Shown here: one piece after another, positions 20,326 through 31,791 of the stretch
Layout: every line of letters starts with the position of its first letter
Position numbering within the stretch: position 1 is the first letter of the stretch
Origin: Craspedostauros australis
Taxonomy: Eukaryota; Bacillariophyta; Bacillariophyceae; Mastogloiales; Achnanthaceae
DNA length: 64,000 bases
Assembly: GCA_026770025.1 (NCBI GenBank)
Contig: JAMXDE010000021.1
Span: forward strand, 930,001-994,000
Direction: 5' to 3'
Notes under the pieces: model-generated
Told to the model about the DNA's origin: nothing
Databases searched by the model: none
Seen by the model: the letters and a program-made list of their open reading frames with translations, nothing else
Translations under genes and position numbers: made by a program

Positions 20326-23160
20326 GTTCAGGATAGTGTCTTGGAACGCCCTGAACTTTGAGCCTTGCAGTGGCTTTGTGAAGAAGTCCCCAACCATGTC
20401 GTCAGTCGGACAGTATTGGACAGTGATCTCATCGTTCCTGATTCAGTCATGTATGAAGAAGTATCGCATGTTGATGTGTCGGGTGCGTTTTCCGCTCGAT
20501 CCACACCTGTTGTTGTCCAACAGCATTGTTTTTTGGTCGTTTTGATGCAAGATGGATGGCTCGGTGTTGAGGCCTTGCTCTTGGAGGAAGCACCATGACC
20601 ATAGCACTTGTGGCATCACATCGTCAACAGCAATCAGTTCTGCTTCTGTTGAGCTCTTCGTGTTGACTTTCTGTTTGGATGATGTTGCGTATATGGTGCC
20701 TAATCCGGTGGACATGTGTGCTCCCGTATGGCTGCACATGTCGTCATGAACTACTCGAAAAATGACCAATTCTGGCATGGGAAGCTCAGTCCAGTTCCTT
20801 CGGTGCAGTCGCATGCCGGTTTGTAAGCCAAAAAGAGATACCCACCCTGATCATTCCCAGATGGACGCAGTGCGAGCGCACCAATGGTGTGAGGCTGCAT
20901 GGTGTTGACATGCTGCTCATGTGTTTGTACGTAGCCTTCGAACTCAATACGGCAGTGTGCGTTGTTGTTCAGCTTGCAAGCGACAACGATTTTGGATGGA
21001 GTCATCTGTTTGCTCACTCCTTTTGGATGGGGAAACACATTCAGCCAGTACACCGTGTGATTCACCATCTCAATGACTAGCAATGGTGGGTAGTTCTTGA
21101 AAGGAATTGGATGGTATGTGGATCATGTTCGTTCCTTGATTGTCCTGATGTATTACTCGACTTCTGGGATGTGTTCATCTCTCGAGGTCACATTGATGCT
21201 TACACCCAGTTTGGACATGTCTCCACAAAGGGAGCTGAACCATTTGCTGGTCAAGATGATGCTGACTCTGAAGCCTCATTGTTTGTGTAGCTTTACGATG
21301 TTGCAGAACTGCTTGACAAGTGTTGTGTTGGATTCGGAATTCAATTTGGCTGCTGTTCCGGACTTGAGACGCTTGGACACAAACACCAGCAATGGAATGC
21401 CATTAACCTTCATGGTATTCACAGACAGTGTATCATCCCAGTATTGCTGCATATTGTTGGCAGGCAGATGTGCAATCTGGGCTCAGATGGCTGGAGGCAC
21501 CTGTCTTGTTGTTGTGCCCTTCAATGATGTGACATCCGGACTGAAGATGATCTCAGTTGTTTGTATGTCCTTGGTTGTGATGGGACAGTTTGGAATCATG
21601 CCGTTGAGAACGTATTTGACAAAGCTACGAGACGTAGGACGACCAATACACTGTTGAATAGACCTGGCCAGATTGGCCTGTGAATAGTTGAAGGATGAGA
21701 AGCTATTGCGGTTATTGTCTGCAGTGTTGACCATTGCTGCTCCAGTTTGGTTGCCAGTGTCAAGGTAGAATAGTCCAACATTGGACTCCTGAAATGATTG
21801 GGTGGATCTGTCTGCTTTGTGGACAGTGAAGCTGTTGGTGCCGGTTCTTTTGTAGGTCACATGGAAGTGCCCCTTGACTTTGCTGAGGGATAGGATGTTG
21901 GCTACCCCAGTGGGATGGTACACACATCTCCGTATCCAGGAAGTGTGCTGCTTTAGTTTGTTGTTGCTGTTCCTGCGTTGCAGTGGATGGTCAACTTGTT
22001 GTTGGTGGTGTGGATATCCTTCAGCAGGCAACGGTTGCTGAACATGTCCACGGTCAATTGATTGTCCAGAAGAATCCAGGTTCAAGGAATGATGCTGGTG
22101 TCCTGGTTGTGTATGTGGTTGGCGTGTCCGCCCAGGTGAGTGTGGAGAAATACAAAGTCCCCATTGACGATGTCATCCGTGGCATGGATGAGCACAGTCC
22201 CATTGCTGTGGTATTTTGCATGGCACTGGTCGACGGAATGATTGGATCTCTCACATCGTGTACATGCCGCTTTGTTGCTGTCAGTGTTGACAAATGCCAT
22301 GCCGGTGTCCCTTGGCACATGGATGCCAGGGACATTGCGTGGATCCTTGGACCAATGGTTGAGCATGGTGAGTGCTGCAACCATGGTCGTTGGGTATTGA
22401 TCGGATCCCTTGATCTGGTGATTTTTCGGCTCCTCAATGAGGGAGCCGAAACGGTGTCGATCCGCCCCAAGAATGAACAGGACAGCAAGGAATTGCTGCT
22501 TGGCCTCAGTGTAGATGACCTTCTTTTGTGCTGCTGTCAGGCTGGTGATCCCATGCTTTTTGGCTACCGCATTGATGATGCTTCTCACCTGGGTGATTGA
22601 TGTCTTGACTGCATCGTTGATGTCGGACAGGTTGACGAACAACTGGTAGCACTCCTGTCCTGTTTGGCGTCGCTTCTGTCATATCCCCATGAGCTCCTTC
22701 ATGATGAGGCAGGCAGTGACTGTCCCTTGCTCTTGCGTTTGATAGTTGAATACCACATTCTTGATGATTTGAATGAGTGCTGTGGTGTCTTGCTTGCTGG
22801 CTGCGGTGGCGTATGTGTCTGCTTCCTGGATCCATGCCCGCATGATGTTGGAGCACTGCCCCCAGATGACAGAGTACATCTTTTGGAAGTCAGTCTCTGC
22901 ATTGGTCAGGCGCATAGTGTACAGAGCATACTGCCTCTTCCACTTGTCCTTCTGGATGTTGGTTGCGTCGTCCGGATAGTCCTCTGGCTCCTCGATGACT
23001 GGTTCCGCCATGTTCTTGATGGCCATGCTCACCACGGGATGGCGCAACCTGTGGATCAAGGAGACTGCCAAGCAAACGACACAGAACTGCAAGGCTGTCG
23101 TCCGTTGGCCAATGATAAGACAGCTGCGACCAATTTTCGCTTGAGTGTAGCGTCCTTGTC
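20326..23160 (-). mobile_element. Ty1/copia relic: gag, protease, integrase and RNase H, reverse transcriptase missing
   Basis: Minus-strand order: gag (~23140-22540, ATNIQKDKWKRQYALYTMRL), a CCHC zinc knuckle CTRCERSNHSVDQC near 22264-22220, protease remnant and GAG-pre-integrase (~21950-21480, HPTGVANILSLSKVKGHF and FSPDVTSLKGTTT), integrase (~21480-20770, KVNGIPLLVFVSKRLKSG, YHPIPFKNYPPLLVIEMVNH, NVFPHPKGVSKQ), then RNase H (SHTGAHMSTG, NTKSSTEAELIAV, RTRHINMRYFFIHD, FFTKPLQG ending near 20326). The integrase tail (RRNWTELPMPELVIFRV) runs straight into RNase H near 20750, so the whole reverse transcriptase is absent. Scattered stops include TGA where relatives carry Arg. Inactive. Confidence 0.85.
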
Positions 23161-23224
23161 TATGCAAAGTGGTGGCCACCAACACATTCTTTGCCAACAT
23201 ACCTTCGTACAGTGAGAACTACAC

Positions 23225-23865
23225 CTGTGCACATGCCTTGTTTGTTGCCTCGTCACATGTCATCAACGCCGTTGGCCTACAGTCCAAGCAGCAGGCACAT
23301 ATCGCTGTCAACTACTTCATTCGTGACGAGGGAGCTCCTTAGGCATTCCGGATGGACAAGGCCAGTGAACAAACAAGATAGAAGGTAGATGCTACCCTCC
23401 TTGAGCTTCACATTGGCATTGAACTGTCTGAGCCTGACTACCAGAACCAGAACCCAGCAGAGCTCCGCGCTGTCAAGTGGCTCAAGACCAAAGTGCATGC
23501 CATCCTTGACTGTTCAGGGGCGCCACCATGAGCTTGGTTTCATATGGTCTAGTATGCAGCATGCATCCACAACGTCATCTCCACCCCAACTCTCCGATGC
23601 GACATCCCTCACTGCCCGTCTTGGGGAGACTGTGGATGTCTCACCTTTCCTTTGCTTTCATTGCTTTGAAAAAGTGTACTATCATGATCCCACTGGCACC
23701 TTCCCTGATCCCAAAAAGTGGACTGGATACTGGCTTGGTGTGGCTCCGTCCTGCAGGGATGAATTGACAGACAATGTTCTCACTGATCACTTCCAACTCA
23801 TGTTTGTGCGCAGCATGGTATGTCCCTTCTGCACCAATGCAATAAACCACCATCTTTGCAATTGA
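23225..23865 (+). mobile_element. Ty1/copia relic: integrase fragment, opposite strand
   Basis: A plus-strand integrase piece in shifting frames: HVINAVGLQSKQQAHIAVNY, then LHIGIELSEPDYQNQNPAEL, VKWLKTKVHAILDCSGAP and AWFHMV, followed by the post-integrase region LGETVDVSPFLCF and YYHDPTGTFPDPKKWTGYW. In-frame stops fall at sites consistent with CAG to TAG and CGA to TGA change. Its orientation is opposite to the two copia modules beside it, so it comes from a separate insertion or an inversion. Inactive. Confidence 0.75.
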
Positions 23866-25581
23866 GACCAGGATGGGTTGGGCCAAGTTGAGTCCAGATG
23901 AGTTGATTTTAGTTGAGATGCGTTGAGACAGGTTTCCCCCCTCTTGAGACAATCTGGATTCATTGGGAGTGATTGTGGAGAGAACACACAAGACCTGCGG
24001 ACAACACTCCTTTGCTTGTGCTGTGCCAACAGATAGCCTCTTCTTGGCTACTGGGACAAATAGATTGTATGGTATGAGTTGTGAGTATTGTGACTTTCTT
24101 GGTTGGCTGGACAAAGGAGGGGAGGTAGAGGACAAGAGGACAAGAGGAGGCACATGAGACAAAGCGTTGTGCCTGAGAGAGGAAGAGAGAAGTCACCTTT
24201 GCGCGAAAACGGTTGCAGTTCTCATCCTCTTGGCACCACACCTGCCGCAGCCACAACCACTGTCATATTTCCCACAATAAGAGTCTCCTTGACAATTGGG
24301 CCAAGGTGGCCCTTTCTTGGACTTGCGGCTGGTCTTTGCCTCCCTCAAGCACTCCCACCACCACAGTGTTTGTACGAATCCAAGGCAACACACGCAGCCA
24401 CTTCCCACAACGCAAAAGAACAAACAAGGCAAGAGACAAAAAATGCCATTCATGCCATTCATACCATTCATACCATCTATTGGCGCCAATGACCGAAGGA
24501 CAGACTGGACAAATGGAGGGACCACAAACAACTTCGACATGTCAAAACAAGAGAAACATACAGCAAACAAAAATTGCACAGAGCAGAACAAGAGCATGAG
24601 CAAGGCTCATGAAACAAGCATCAGACAATCCCTTTGAGACAACACATCACATTCATTCATCCTGGTGCTCTGCTTCTTCATTGGTGTCTTGATTGGACCC
24701 ATGAAGCAAAAGTGCTGGGTGCTGTATCAAAAACATCCACTCTATCAACTCTATCCACTCCTTCTGCACAACTGTAACTCATACACATGCCTTGCACAAA
24801 CACTCATGACAAGCCACAAACTCAAGATGTGGCCACAGCTGTTAGTATCTGTGTGTGATAGTGTAGATGCTATGATGATATACTGTGTGTAGGATGAGGA
24901 TTGGAGAGGATTATGAGGACAGGAGATGGATGGCTCTGTGTCTCATCCTGTGTGAAGGCCTTGCAGACCATCTGTCCATTGTCAGGCCCATGGATATGCC
25001 AACAACAGCTTCCTCTCGCGAAGGGCATTTCCACTTCTTCTTGCTGCGACTTGTTCACAGCCCGTCTTCGACAGAACTGGAAAACTGCATTCCGACCATT
25101 AATTGGTTAAATCAGTATCACTAATGTTGATGATCTTTGCATGCCAATAAGTGAGGTTGTATCACAAGGATGAATAGAATGTCTCCGAATGACCACATTC
25201 CACACTTCCACGTGTCCACACCAACCATTCAAATCGAAACGGGCGACAGACAGGCGTACAAAGTTCCATCTCACAACCCATCGAAGAACATCCGGTGTCA
25301 ACCGACACGCATGACACAGAACAACAACGCCAACCACAAAAAACGCCAAAAAGATCGATTCAACGATTGTGGCACGCCATTGATCTGCGCACAAAACGGC
25401 ACCGCAGTCAGCATCAACATTCAGACCAACAAGGAACACCAACAAGGACGCAATCGACGCTTCACATCCGTACACACACATACACAGAATACAAGTCTCA
25501 CACTCTGCTTCGCTTGCAATAACCAAACAAAAGAACAAGACCTCAGGAACACGCAACATCAGCACGCAACAGCAACGCAAC
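23866..25581. other. Non-coding stretch with simple repeats
   Basis: No gene supported. An imperfect CCATTCAT(A/G) repeat lies at ~24444-24478. Frames on both strands at 24193-24637 are open partly because of this repeat. The last ~300 bases before 25582 are A/C-rich with no motif and probably hold the promoter and leader of the DUF1279 gene. Confidence 0.4.
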
Positions 25582-26229
25582 ATGACATCTTCCAAATTCT
25601 GCAGCATGATCGGCTTCATCTCGTTGAGCTTGATGATCGCCGGTTCCCATCCAATCATGGCTTGGCAGCCGTCGGTGACACCCACCGCGTCCTCCGCAGA
25701 CAAGACCACCCGGAAACAGGCGCAGTCGCGAATGCAGCAGCGCACGGTGGTCCAGAGCAACCCGCTGGTGTCCACGTTGACGGCGAGGCAGCATGCCACT
25801 GCTCTGCACATCTTCGCCAAGGACAACAAGGCCACGGGTGCTGCTGCCGACGACAACGCAGCGGAGGAGACCACGAAGCAGTTCGGTCTCGAGGCCGGTC
25901 TGATGAAGGCCGCCAAGGACAACGACGGGGAGTCCGCCAAGTCCCTTCTCAAAAAGTACGGCATCGCCTACCTCGCCACCTCCATTCCTCTTGCGTTGGT
26001 GAGCTTCGCTGTCTGCTACTTTCTGGTGGACAGCGGCGTGGACGTTGCCTCTCTGCTGTCCGGCATCGGCATCGAAAGCTCCAGCATGGCCGACAAGGCC
26101 GGGACCTTCGCCATCGCCTACGCCGCGCACAAGGCGCTGAGTCCTGTGCGATTCCCACCCACCGTCATCCTCACTCCCGTCGTTGCCAAGCTCATCGGCA
26201 AGGAGCCAGAGCCTGTCACCGAGGAGTAA
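25582..26229 (+). CDS. DUF1279 (FAM210-like) membrane protein, probably plastid-targeted
   Basis: A single-exon, 215-residue protein. Residues ~1-27 form a signal peptide (hydrophobic core MIGFISLSLMIAG) ending just before W in IMAWQPS; an aromatic residue at this site followed by a Ser/Thr/Gln/Arg-rich stretch resembles the bipartite plastid presequence of diatoms (ASAF-type, here A-W). The mature part has the DUF1279 pattern: SLLKKYGIAYLATSIPLALV, a second hydrophobic region with SGIGIESS, then AGTFAIAYAAHKALSPVRFP and LTPVVAKLIG. DUF1279 proteins are small organelle membrane proteins of unclear function. It is an intact gene inside repeat-rich sequence. A 285-codon frame on the other strand is antisense shadow. 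Confidence 0.85.
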   Translation: MTSSKFCSMIGFISLSLMIAGSHPIMAWQPSVTPTASSADKTTRKQAQSRMQQRTVVQSNPLVSTLTARQHATALHIFAKDNKATGAAADDNAAEETTKQFGLEAGLMKAAKDNDGESAKSLLKKYGIAYLATSIPLALVSFAVCYFLVDSGVDVASLLSGIGIESSSMADKAGTFAIAYAAHKALSPVRFPPTVILTPVVAKLIGKEPEPVTEE

Positions 26230-26895
26230 GCGCGCATCAACATGGACGACAGAAGTGTGGTACGAATGCAGGATACGAACTCGTGGGGCTCCGGTGTACT
26301 ACGATGCGACCTCTACCATAACTGTACATTAGTAGACAATGGACAAAGAACAGAACAATTGACAGATCGTGATGACAATCAATGAACGATGAACGATGAA
26401 TAGTACCAAATGAGAAATGGTTGTACTCCTCTGTCTCTACAAAGAGAGGGAAGAAGAAAAGACGAAGGCAGAACGCATTTTGTCGTTTCATAGAACAAAT
26501 GTTGGACCATCCCCCATGGTGGATCCGCACACTCCAACAACTTTGATGCACAAATGCAACGCGACTACCCTGCCTGACTCTATGAGTACGCACATGCCCC
26601 ACGCCTACCACTTCGATGCGAGGTTTCCGCTGATTGATGACATCCAGGGTGATCGAGGCGGCAACAACTCCACATCAACAGCGACGACATCATGGCATGC
26701 AATTCGGATGAGGCGACGACCAGCATCAATCAACTTGCCTACCATACCGTACGTATGCACTCTCAAATGTAGATTACACAAGAACATGAACAGGAATCAA
26801 AGGAGGAGCAATGACAGCAGCAGCAAAACAAGCTATCCGCAAGCTCACCCGGTGAACACAACAGGCCATATCCATGGTGAGTTTTGTTTCACGGT

Positions 26896-27178
26896 GTTCT
26901 TAGTGCACCTTCCGAACAAGGAAGATCGGGGGGTCAGAAAAGGCCGATTCTTCCTTGCAAGGAAGGACCTTCCGAACAAGGAAGGTTTCGGGCCTCTCAG
27001 GGGGGGTCAAAATCACAAAAAAACAGACCCCAACGCAAACATGACACCCCACTGCATGGAAACAACACGGTTTTTGCTCTACGCGATACATACGGACGTT
27101 GCATCCGCAATTTTACTTCTGGTTCCTGTGCTTACAGACTAGTGCCGAAATTGCAGCACATGCACACGCAGCACTTGA
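26896..27178 (-). repeat. Dispersed hairpin-rich repeat, copy A (~270 bp)
   Basis: Matches 43285-43556 in inverted orientation, with high identity over at least ~240 bases. It contains a perfect 16-base palindrome CTTCCTTGCAAGGAAG (26950-26965) and a hairpin ACCTTCC-GAACAA-GGAAGGT right beside it. The remaining part is unique in sequence and has no convincing reading frame. The 'minus' label is relative to copy B. It could be a MITE-like element or a structured RNA unit. Confidence 0.8.
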
Positions 27179-28774
27179 TGTGAGCCTGTATTTTATACTA
27201 TTGCATCCAACGATTCGATGCCAATGGCAAATGATCCACCGTATTCGCCGTATGCAACTGCATCAACATTGGTGGTAACTACACTCTGATTGTTATTGGC
27301 TCGTCTTTAGTTTGATGTTTAAATTGACATGGTTTGCGTCTAGAGAGCGTCTACCTGCGCCATTTCTCTTCGTGGTTCTTCGTGTTGTTGTGTGGCATCC
27401 TTGTGCTGATCGTCGGTTTTGGCGTCGAGTCGTGGCTTTTGGTGGTTGGTTGTTGTGACATTGGTCGTGTATCACCCCTCGACGGACAGACCTCAGCCGT
27501 CGAAGATGAGCCTTGGATCCTGTGTGTGGAACATGTGGATGTCCAAGGACTTGACAAAGTTTTGTAAAACAGTGGCGGAGATACATGTGCCACACATGGT
27601 CTTCTTTCGTGCGTGTCTCAAACAAACCTCGTACAAATACCGTTGTTCTGTCATCGCTTTGCTCAGTGTTCGACCCCTTGTGTCCGTTGATTTCACCGGC
27701 GGTTAACGGCGATGAGTTGACGTTACGATGCCAACTCTGCTGTATTCGAGGTCCATTCTGTCACCGGTATACGTTCGACACGGATGACAAACAGCATCAG
27801 CCAATCAAACGAATTATGGGTCGCGCATCCACTTTTCGCCGTTCTCCGGAGCTGCCTCCGTCTTGTGCAAAAATCCAACACATCCGCCTTTCAGCATCCA
27901 ACGCAACAAGCCAAGTCGATGCGTGAGGACGAGCAGGCACAACTGCACCGTACTCAGTCTGCAAACCACAATGGGGGAATCAATCCAGACTCTGCAAGGA
28001 CAGTCAAATGCCATGTACGTATTGCATCAACGATCAGTCCAATGCAACATCCAAGCACACAGATGTAAAAGTCATGGAAATCTTGGTGGATGGATGAGAA
28101 GGCGTTGATAGTGGTTGATTTGAGGCAGCGACAGCGAAATAGGCAAAAGGCGCAAGAACGCGGCAAATTGGCAGGCTGGGCGTCAAAAGTGCACAAGCAA
28201 CTACGATACTGGAGACTTATCGGCCCGTTGTTGTGTGCCCTGGTCGGACCTCTTGTCTTTCATTGTGAGTTGTCCGAGGACAATCTCCGATCAGCATTTC
28301 GCTGAATACGAATAGTAGATATAGCAGTAAGAAGTACAGCGAAAGCTGTCAAACAGCTTCACTGCAAAAACATCGTCTCCAAAGTGTCGCAGGACTTCAG
28401 CGGACCCTGGGATTCTAGCGCTGCATGATACCCCTCCACGGTGCTCCAACGCTCTCCGCGTCGTGCAACTTTGACAGCACACTTGCGAATGCTATTCGAC
28501 TGAGTATAATGGGAGCGAGTGATAGCGATGTCATGCTGTGACAGTCTCAGTTTCGCAAATCGATGTGGGTGTGCTTATTATGTATGTTTATGTGCAGCCA
28601 TGGACTTGGACTTGTATTCGACGATGGCCCAAGGAGAGCCGCCGACTCATTTTTTTTTTTGCTTTCCGATCAACGCCACGCCTCCGCTTGGCAACGAGCA
28701 GTGATCTCGTGCTCCAAATCTCTCTGCTGCTATCGAGACATGCGTGACATTCATGGATTGCAGGCAAGCATTTC
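27179..28774. other. Intergenic, possible old relic, no gene
   Basis: No gene supported. Minus-strand frame 27696-27493 (SKAMTEQRYLYEVCLRHARK) and overlapping plus frames are short and unidentifiable. A run of ten T occurs near 28651-28660. Confidence 0.35.
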
Positions 28775-30105
28775 TTATGCCATGGAACCGGCCATCAAAG
28801 TCGCTGCCATTCCCATACCCATACCGAGTCACATGATGGTCGAGCCAATGCTGGATGCACCAGAAGATGTATCCTCAACCTCAAGCATGCAGATGTCCTT
28901 GGCCCCGTACATGACCTTGAGCTTGGTGGTGCCATCTGGAATATCGGATGACTTCACCTCAATCTCGTATGCTCTCATGATGTTGGTCTTTCCCTTGGCC
29001 ACCTTGGTGCCATCTTCGGTGGTGATCTTCACGTCCAAATCCGCGATCAATAGCAAGTCAGCATGAGATCCAAGCATGAAGTTGGATTCCTGGGCGAGAT
29101 CGAGCTTCAGCTTGCATGTTTCTTGGCGGTCTGCGTTGTTGATGGTACCGACTGGACCAACATCTGGGCAGTTTACGTACCTTGGTGTTGGGATGAAGGC
29201 GGCTCTGTTGGCCGCAGTGAGCTCGGTGTTGATGGTAATCTGATTGGCCATGTAGTCGATTGGGAGTTTGGTGACCCAGACCAGCCGCCACAGTGTAGAG
29301 TATCCCACATCTGGACGGTCGAGGTTGATCAGATTGCGGATGCCGGCATTGCTTGGTCCGCCTTGGTTGCCCTTTTCAGCGGACACACCGCAAGTGAACT
29401 GGTTTACTTGCCACAGTGGAATTCATGTGACATTGGTCTTGCTGGCAAAGGTGGTAACAACTGGGATGGTGTGGTTGGCATCATCTGGCTGATCACGGGT
29501 AGTAGGGTTGAAGTAGTCAAGTGCAGCTTGATTGTTGACCTCGAAGATGAAGATCTGAACGTTCTGTCCCTTGTAGAAGGCGGTGATGGGCTTGACTGGG
29601 GGCGGTTCCGGTCTTGTCCACAGGGCTCTGGAGGGAGGATCCAGTTGGGACGACCAGGAAGTTCATGATGATGTCGGTCTCCTTGAGAGTGTTGCCACTG
29701 TTGATGACATCTCTGGCACTCTTTCAGAGTAAGAGTTGCCATCACTGGTGTGAAACTCGAGAATTGGCTTTTCGATGACACCGGTGAAGTCTTGGAGGTG
29801 GTTTCCATCATGACCTTCTGGATCGGGACATCTGAGGATGTGCTCATGTTTGGTGGGCCGCTGATGAGATCTGGGTAGGTGCCTGAAGTGAAGATGCGGA
29901 ACTTGTAGTATTGGATGAGGCGATTGTTGTACCATCCTCCATGGGCGTTGAACTCATAGTCCATGTTCTGTGGAGAGAGATCGGCGGCCTCATAGATGGT
30001 GGCAGGGATGGAGTCGATGTAGTCATCACCAATCGCAGCCATGGCACCGTGGGCGGCCATGGCGATGGCAGCGATGATGAAGGAAGTCGCCTTTCGGAAG
30101 TTTGT
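28775..30105 (-). pseudogene. Decayed secreted/surface protein gene, copy 1
   Basis: Minus strand. It begins with a signal-peptide-like stretch (NFRKATSFIIAAIAMAAHGA); the Met codon expected here from copy 2 is replaced by ACA at 30105-30103. The body runs through at least three frame changes: YYKFRIFTSGTYPDLISGPP, then FTGVIEKPILEFHTSDGN, LKETDIIMNFLVVPTGSS, KPITAFYKGQNVQIFIFEVN, and finally a clean block 29386-28829 (INLDRPDVGYSTLWRLVW, SNFMLGSHADLLLIADLDV, YEIEVKSSDIPDGTTKLK). One in-frame TGA falls near 29427 and another just after GSTIM (28829). Past that TGA a hydrophobic tail (LGMGMGMAATLMAGSMA) ends at TAA 28775. Signal peptide plus hydrophobic tail suggests an ancestral GPI-anchored or membrane-bound surface protein. 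Family not recognised. Confidence 0.7.
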
Positions 30106-31791
30106 GTTGACAAGCTGTCGGCTGTCTGCTTTTTTGGTTGTTTGAGTGTGGAGTGTTTGCTGTTGGTTGGTTTGTTGATGTGTTTGCTTTTTCTTTGTGC
30201 TGAGCTTGGATCTGCGAGATGAGCTGAATGAGGAATGGAGGAGTGGACAACTTTCTGTCATTTGCAATGGAAAACACAACGGTTGCTGCGTCGCATTCAG
30301 CCATCCTTAATGAACGGCTCTGTTTGCTCTGTTCCCCGTCGTGTCACCTGAAAGGATTTGACAACGGTTGGATCTGTGGCGACCACGAGAGATTGCCAAT
30401 CATCTTCCAGTGACGACGAGAGAAGATACGGACATCAAACGCGCTGGAGCACTGTCGGTCCGTGTGTGCTTCCCTTGTGTGTCGTTACACCGATTCGGCA
30501 CTATCATCTTGAAGGATCGAAGATTGCTTGAGCGCTTTTGTTGTTGTAGGAGTGTGTGTCCGGCGAGGTTGAATGTTGAGCCTTCGTGAGTGGTTGTGGT
30601 CTTTTGGGGGAGTATCTTTGGGAGAACTGGTCGCCGGTGCTGCTTGCGAAACACGGACCTGCCAAGATTTCGCGTTCCTTCCATCGCTCGTCAACTTTGC
30701 GGACAGCACAAGTTTCACCATTGCGCGCTCTTTCCTCGCAAAGATGCTGCCCACGAAGCACGCATCGCGCCAACCGATCCAACTGCGGATCCGTTCGTTG
30801 GGCGAGCGTGTTACCACACCTACTCGTGCCATACTCTGCTAACTTACTCCCAACCTACTGTGTTCTGCTTTCGTTTTCTCTATCCCATTCAAGTCAGCGC
30901 ACACAAGGCAAGATGTATTGCTGCTCATGACGAAATCGCCTGGATGCACCACGGCGGAGACGGATGCGTGGGGGTAGAGTCCGATATGGAGCCAGTCTCC
31001 ACTCGATTTCACAAGATGACTACCGTCACAGCGGCAATGTGAAGATGAAGATGTGCATCAGGAGTAGTCGTATGCACGAGTAGCGAAACCCCTCGCTCGC
31101 ACGTGGAATCGATGAGCTCTTCATCCACCAAAGCTATTGAAAGCGCTTGCTGCGCGGACGGCCTCATCTCCGAATGCTCCACACAGATGAACGCATCAGT
31201 ACCACACAATGGTAGTGGGCACCCAATGCTGCTGGCCATATCTACAAATGGTACAAACAAGGATGGAGTTGGTTGCGGCGTGCGGGATTTATCACCGAAT
31301 GTGCGAGTATGGATTCGCGGAGATGCGCCAAATCGTCTTGCTCCGCAGAGTACTCCGGACTTGAGAAGCGTGGGGTATTCAATTCTTCTCTAACCTACTC
31401 TATTTTGCATTGTGGCAACGACTTCACGATCGAGAAGACCAACAAGGAATAGCCAATGCAAGGGGCAACCGAGAAAGGAAGACAGCATCCCCCCTTGCCA
31501 TGGTTGCGGCATGATCCATTGAACGGCCGCCCGGAAATACGATACTCCATTGGGCTTTGCATGGCCGAACCGCGCACTCTGTCAGCGATGCTGCTGCTTT
31601 GTTGTCCAGTTGGTCTGTGCGATCGCGTTTGTGATGATATTGGTGATGCCGTGGCGCTCATGTTGATGCTGGCCGACCGCGCAGCGCCACGCCGAGTTGC
31701 GGGCAATGCTGCGCCGATGATGCCTGGCGACAAAGTGAGTCTCACAAACGCAGGACGATGAGATCCTTGCAGCTGAAACGATGCTGACAAG
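30106..31791. other. Mostly non-coding; 5' region of two decayed genes
   Basis: The first ~130 bases are homologous to the leader of copy 2 at ~35185-35311. The rest has overlapping open frames on both strands without motifs. A plus-strand frame ending at GTGAGT 31735 could splice in phase to 31792 (57-base intron), giving a possible first exon (from ATG 31561 or 31663) for the acidic gene downstream; weak. Confidence 0.35.

Noticed and set aside
25107-25964. 285-codon minus-strand frame
   Set aside because: It lies opposite the DUF1279 gene and its own upstream region, has no motif, and is explained as an antisense shadow of GC-rich codons.
26880-27142. Protein-coding reading of the hairpin repeat (HLPNKEDRGVRKGRF)
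   Set aside because: The frame is not maintained over the whole unit in both copies and the palindromes explain the conservation better.
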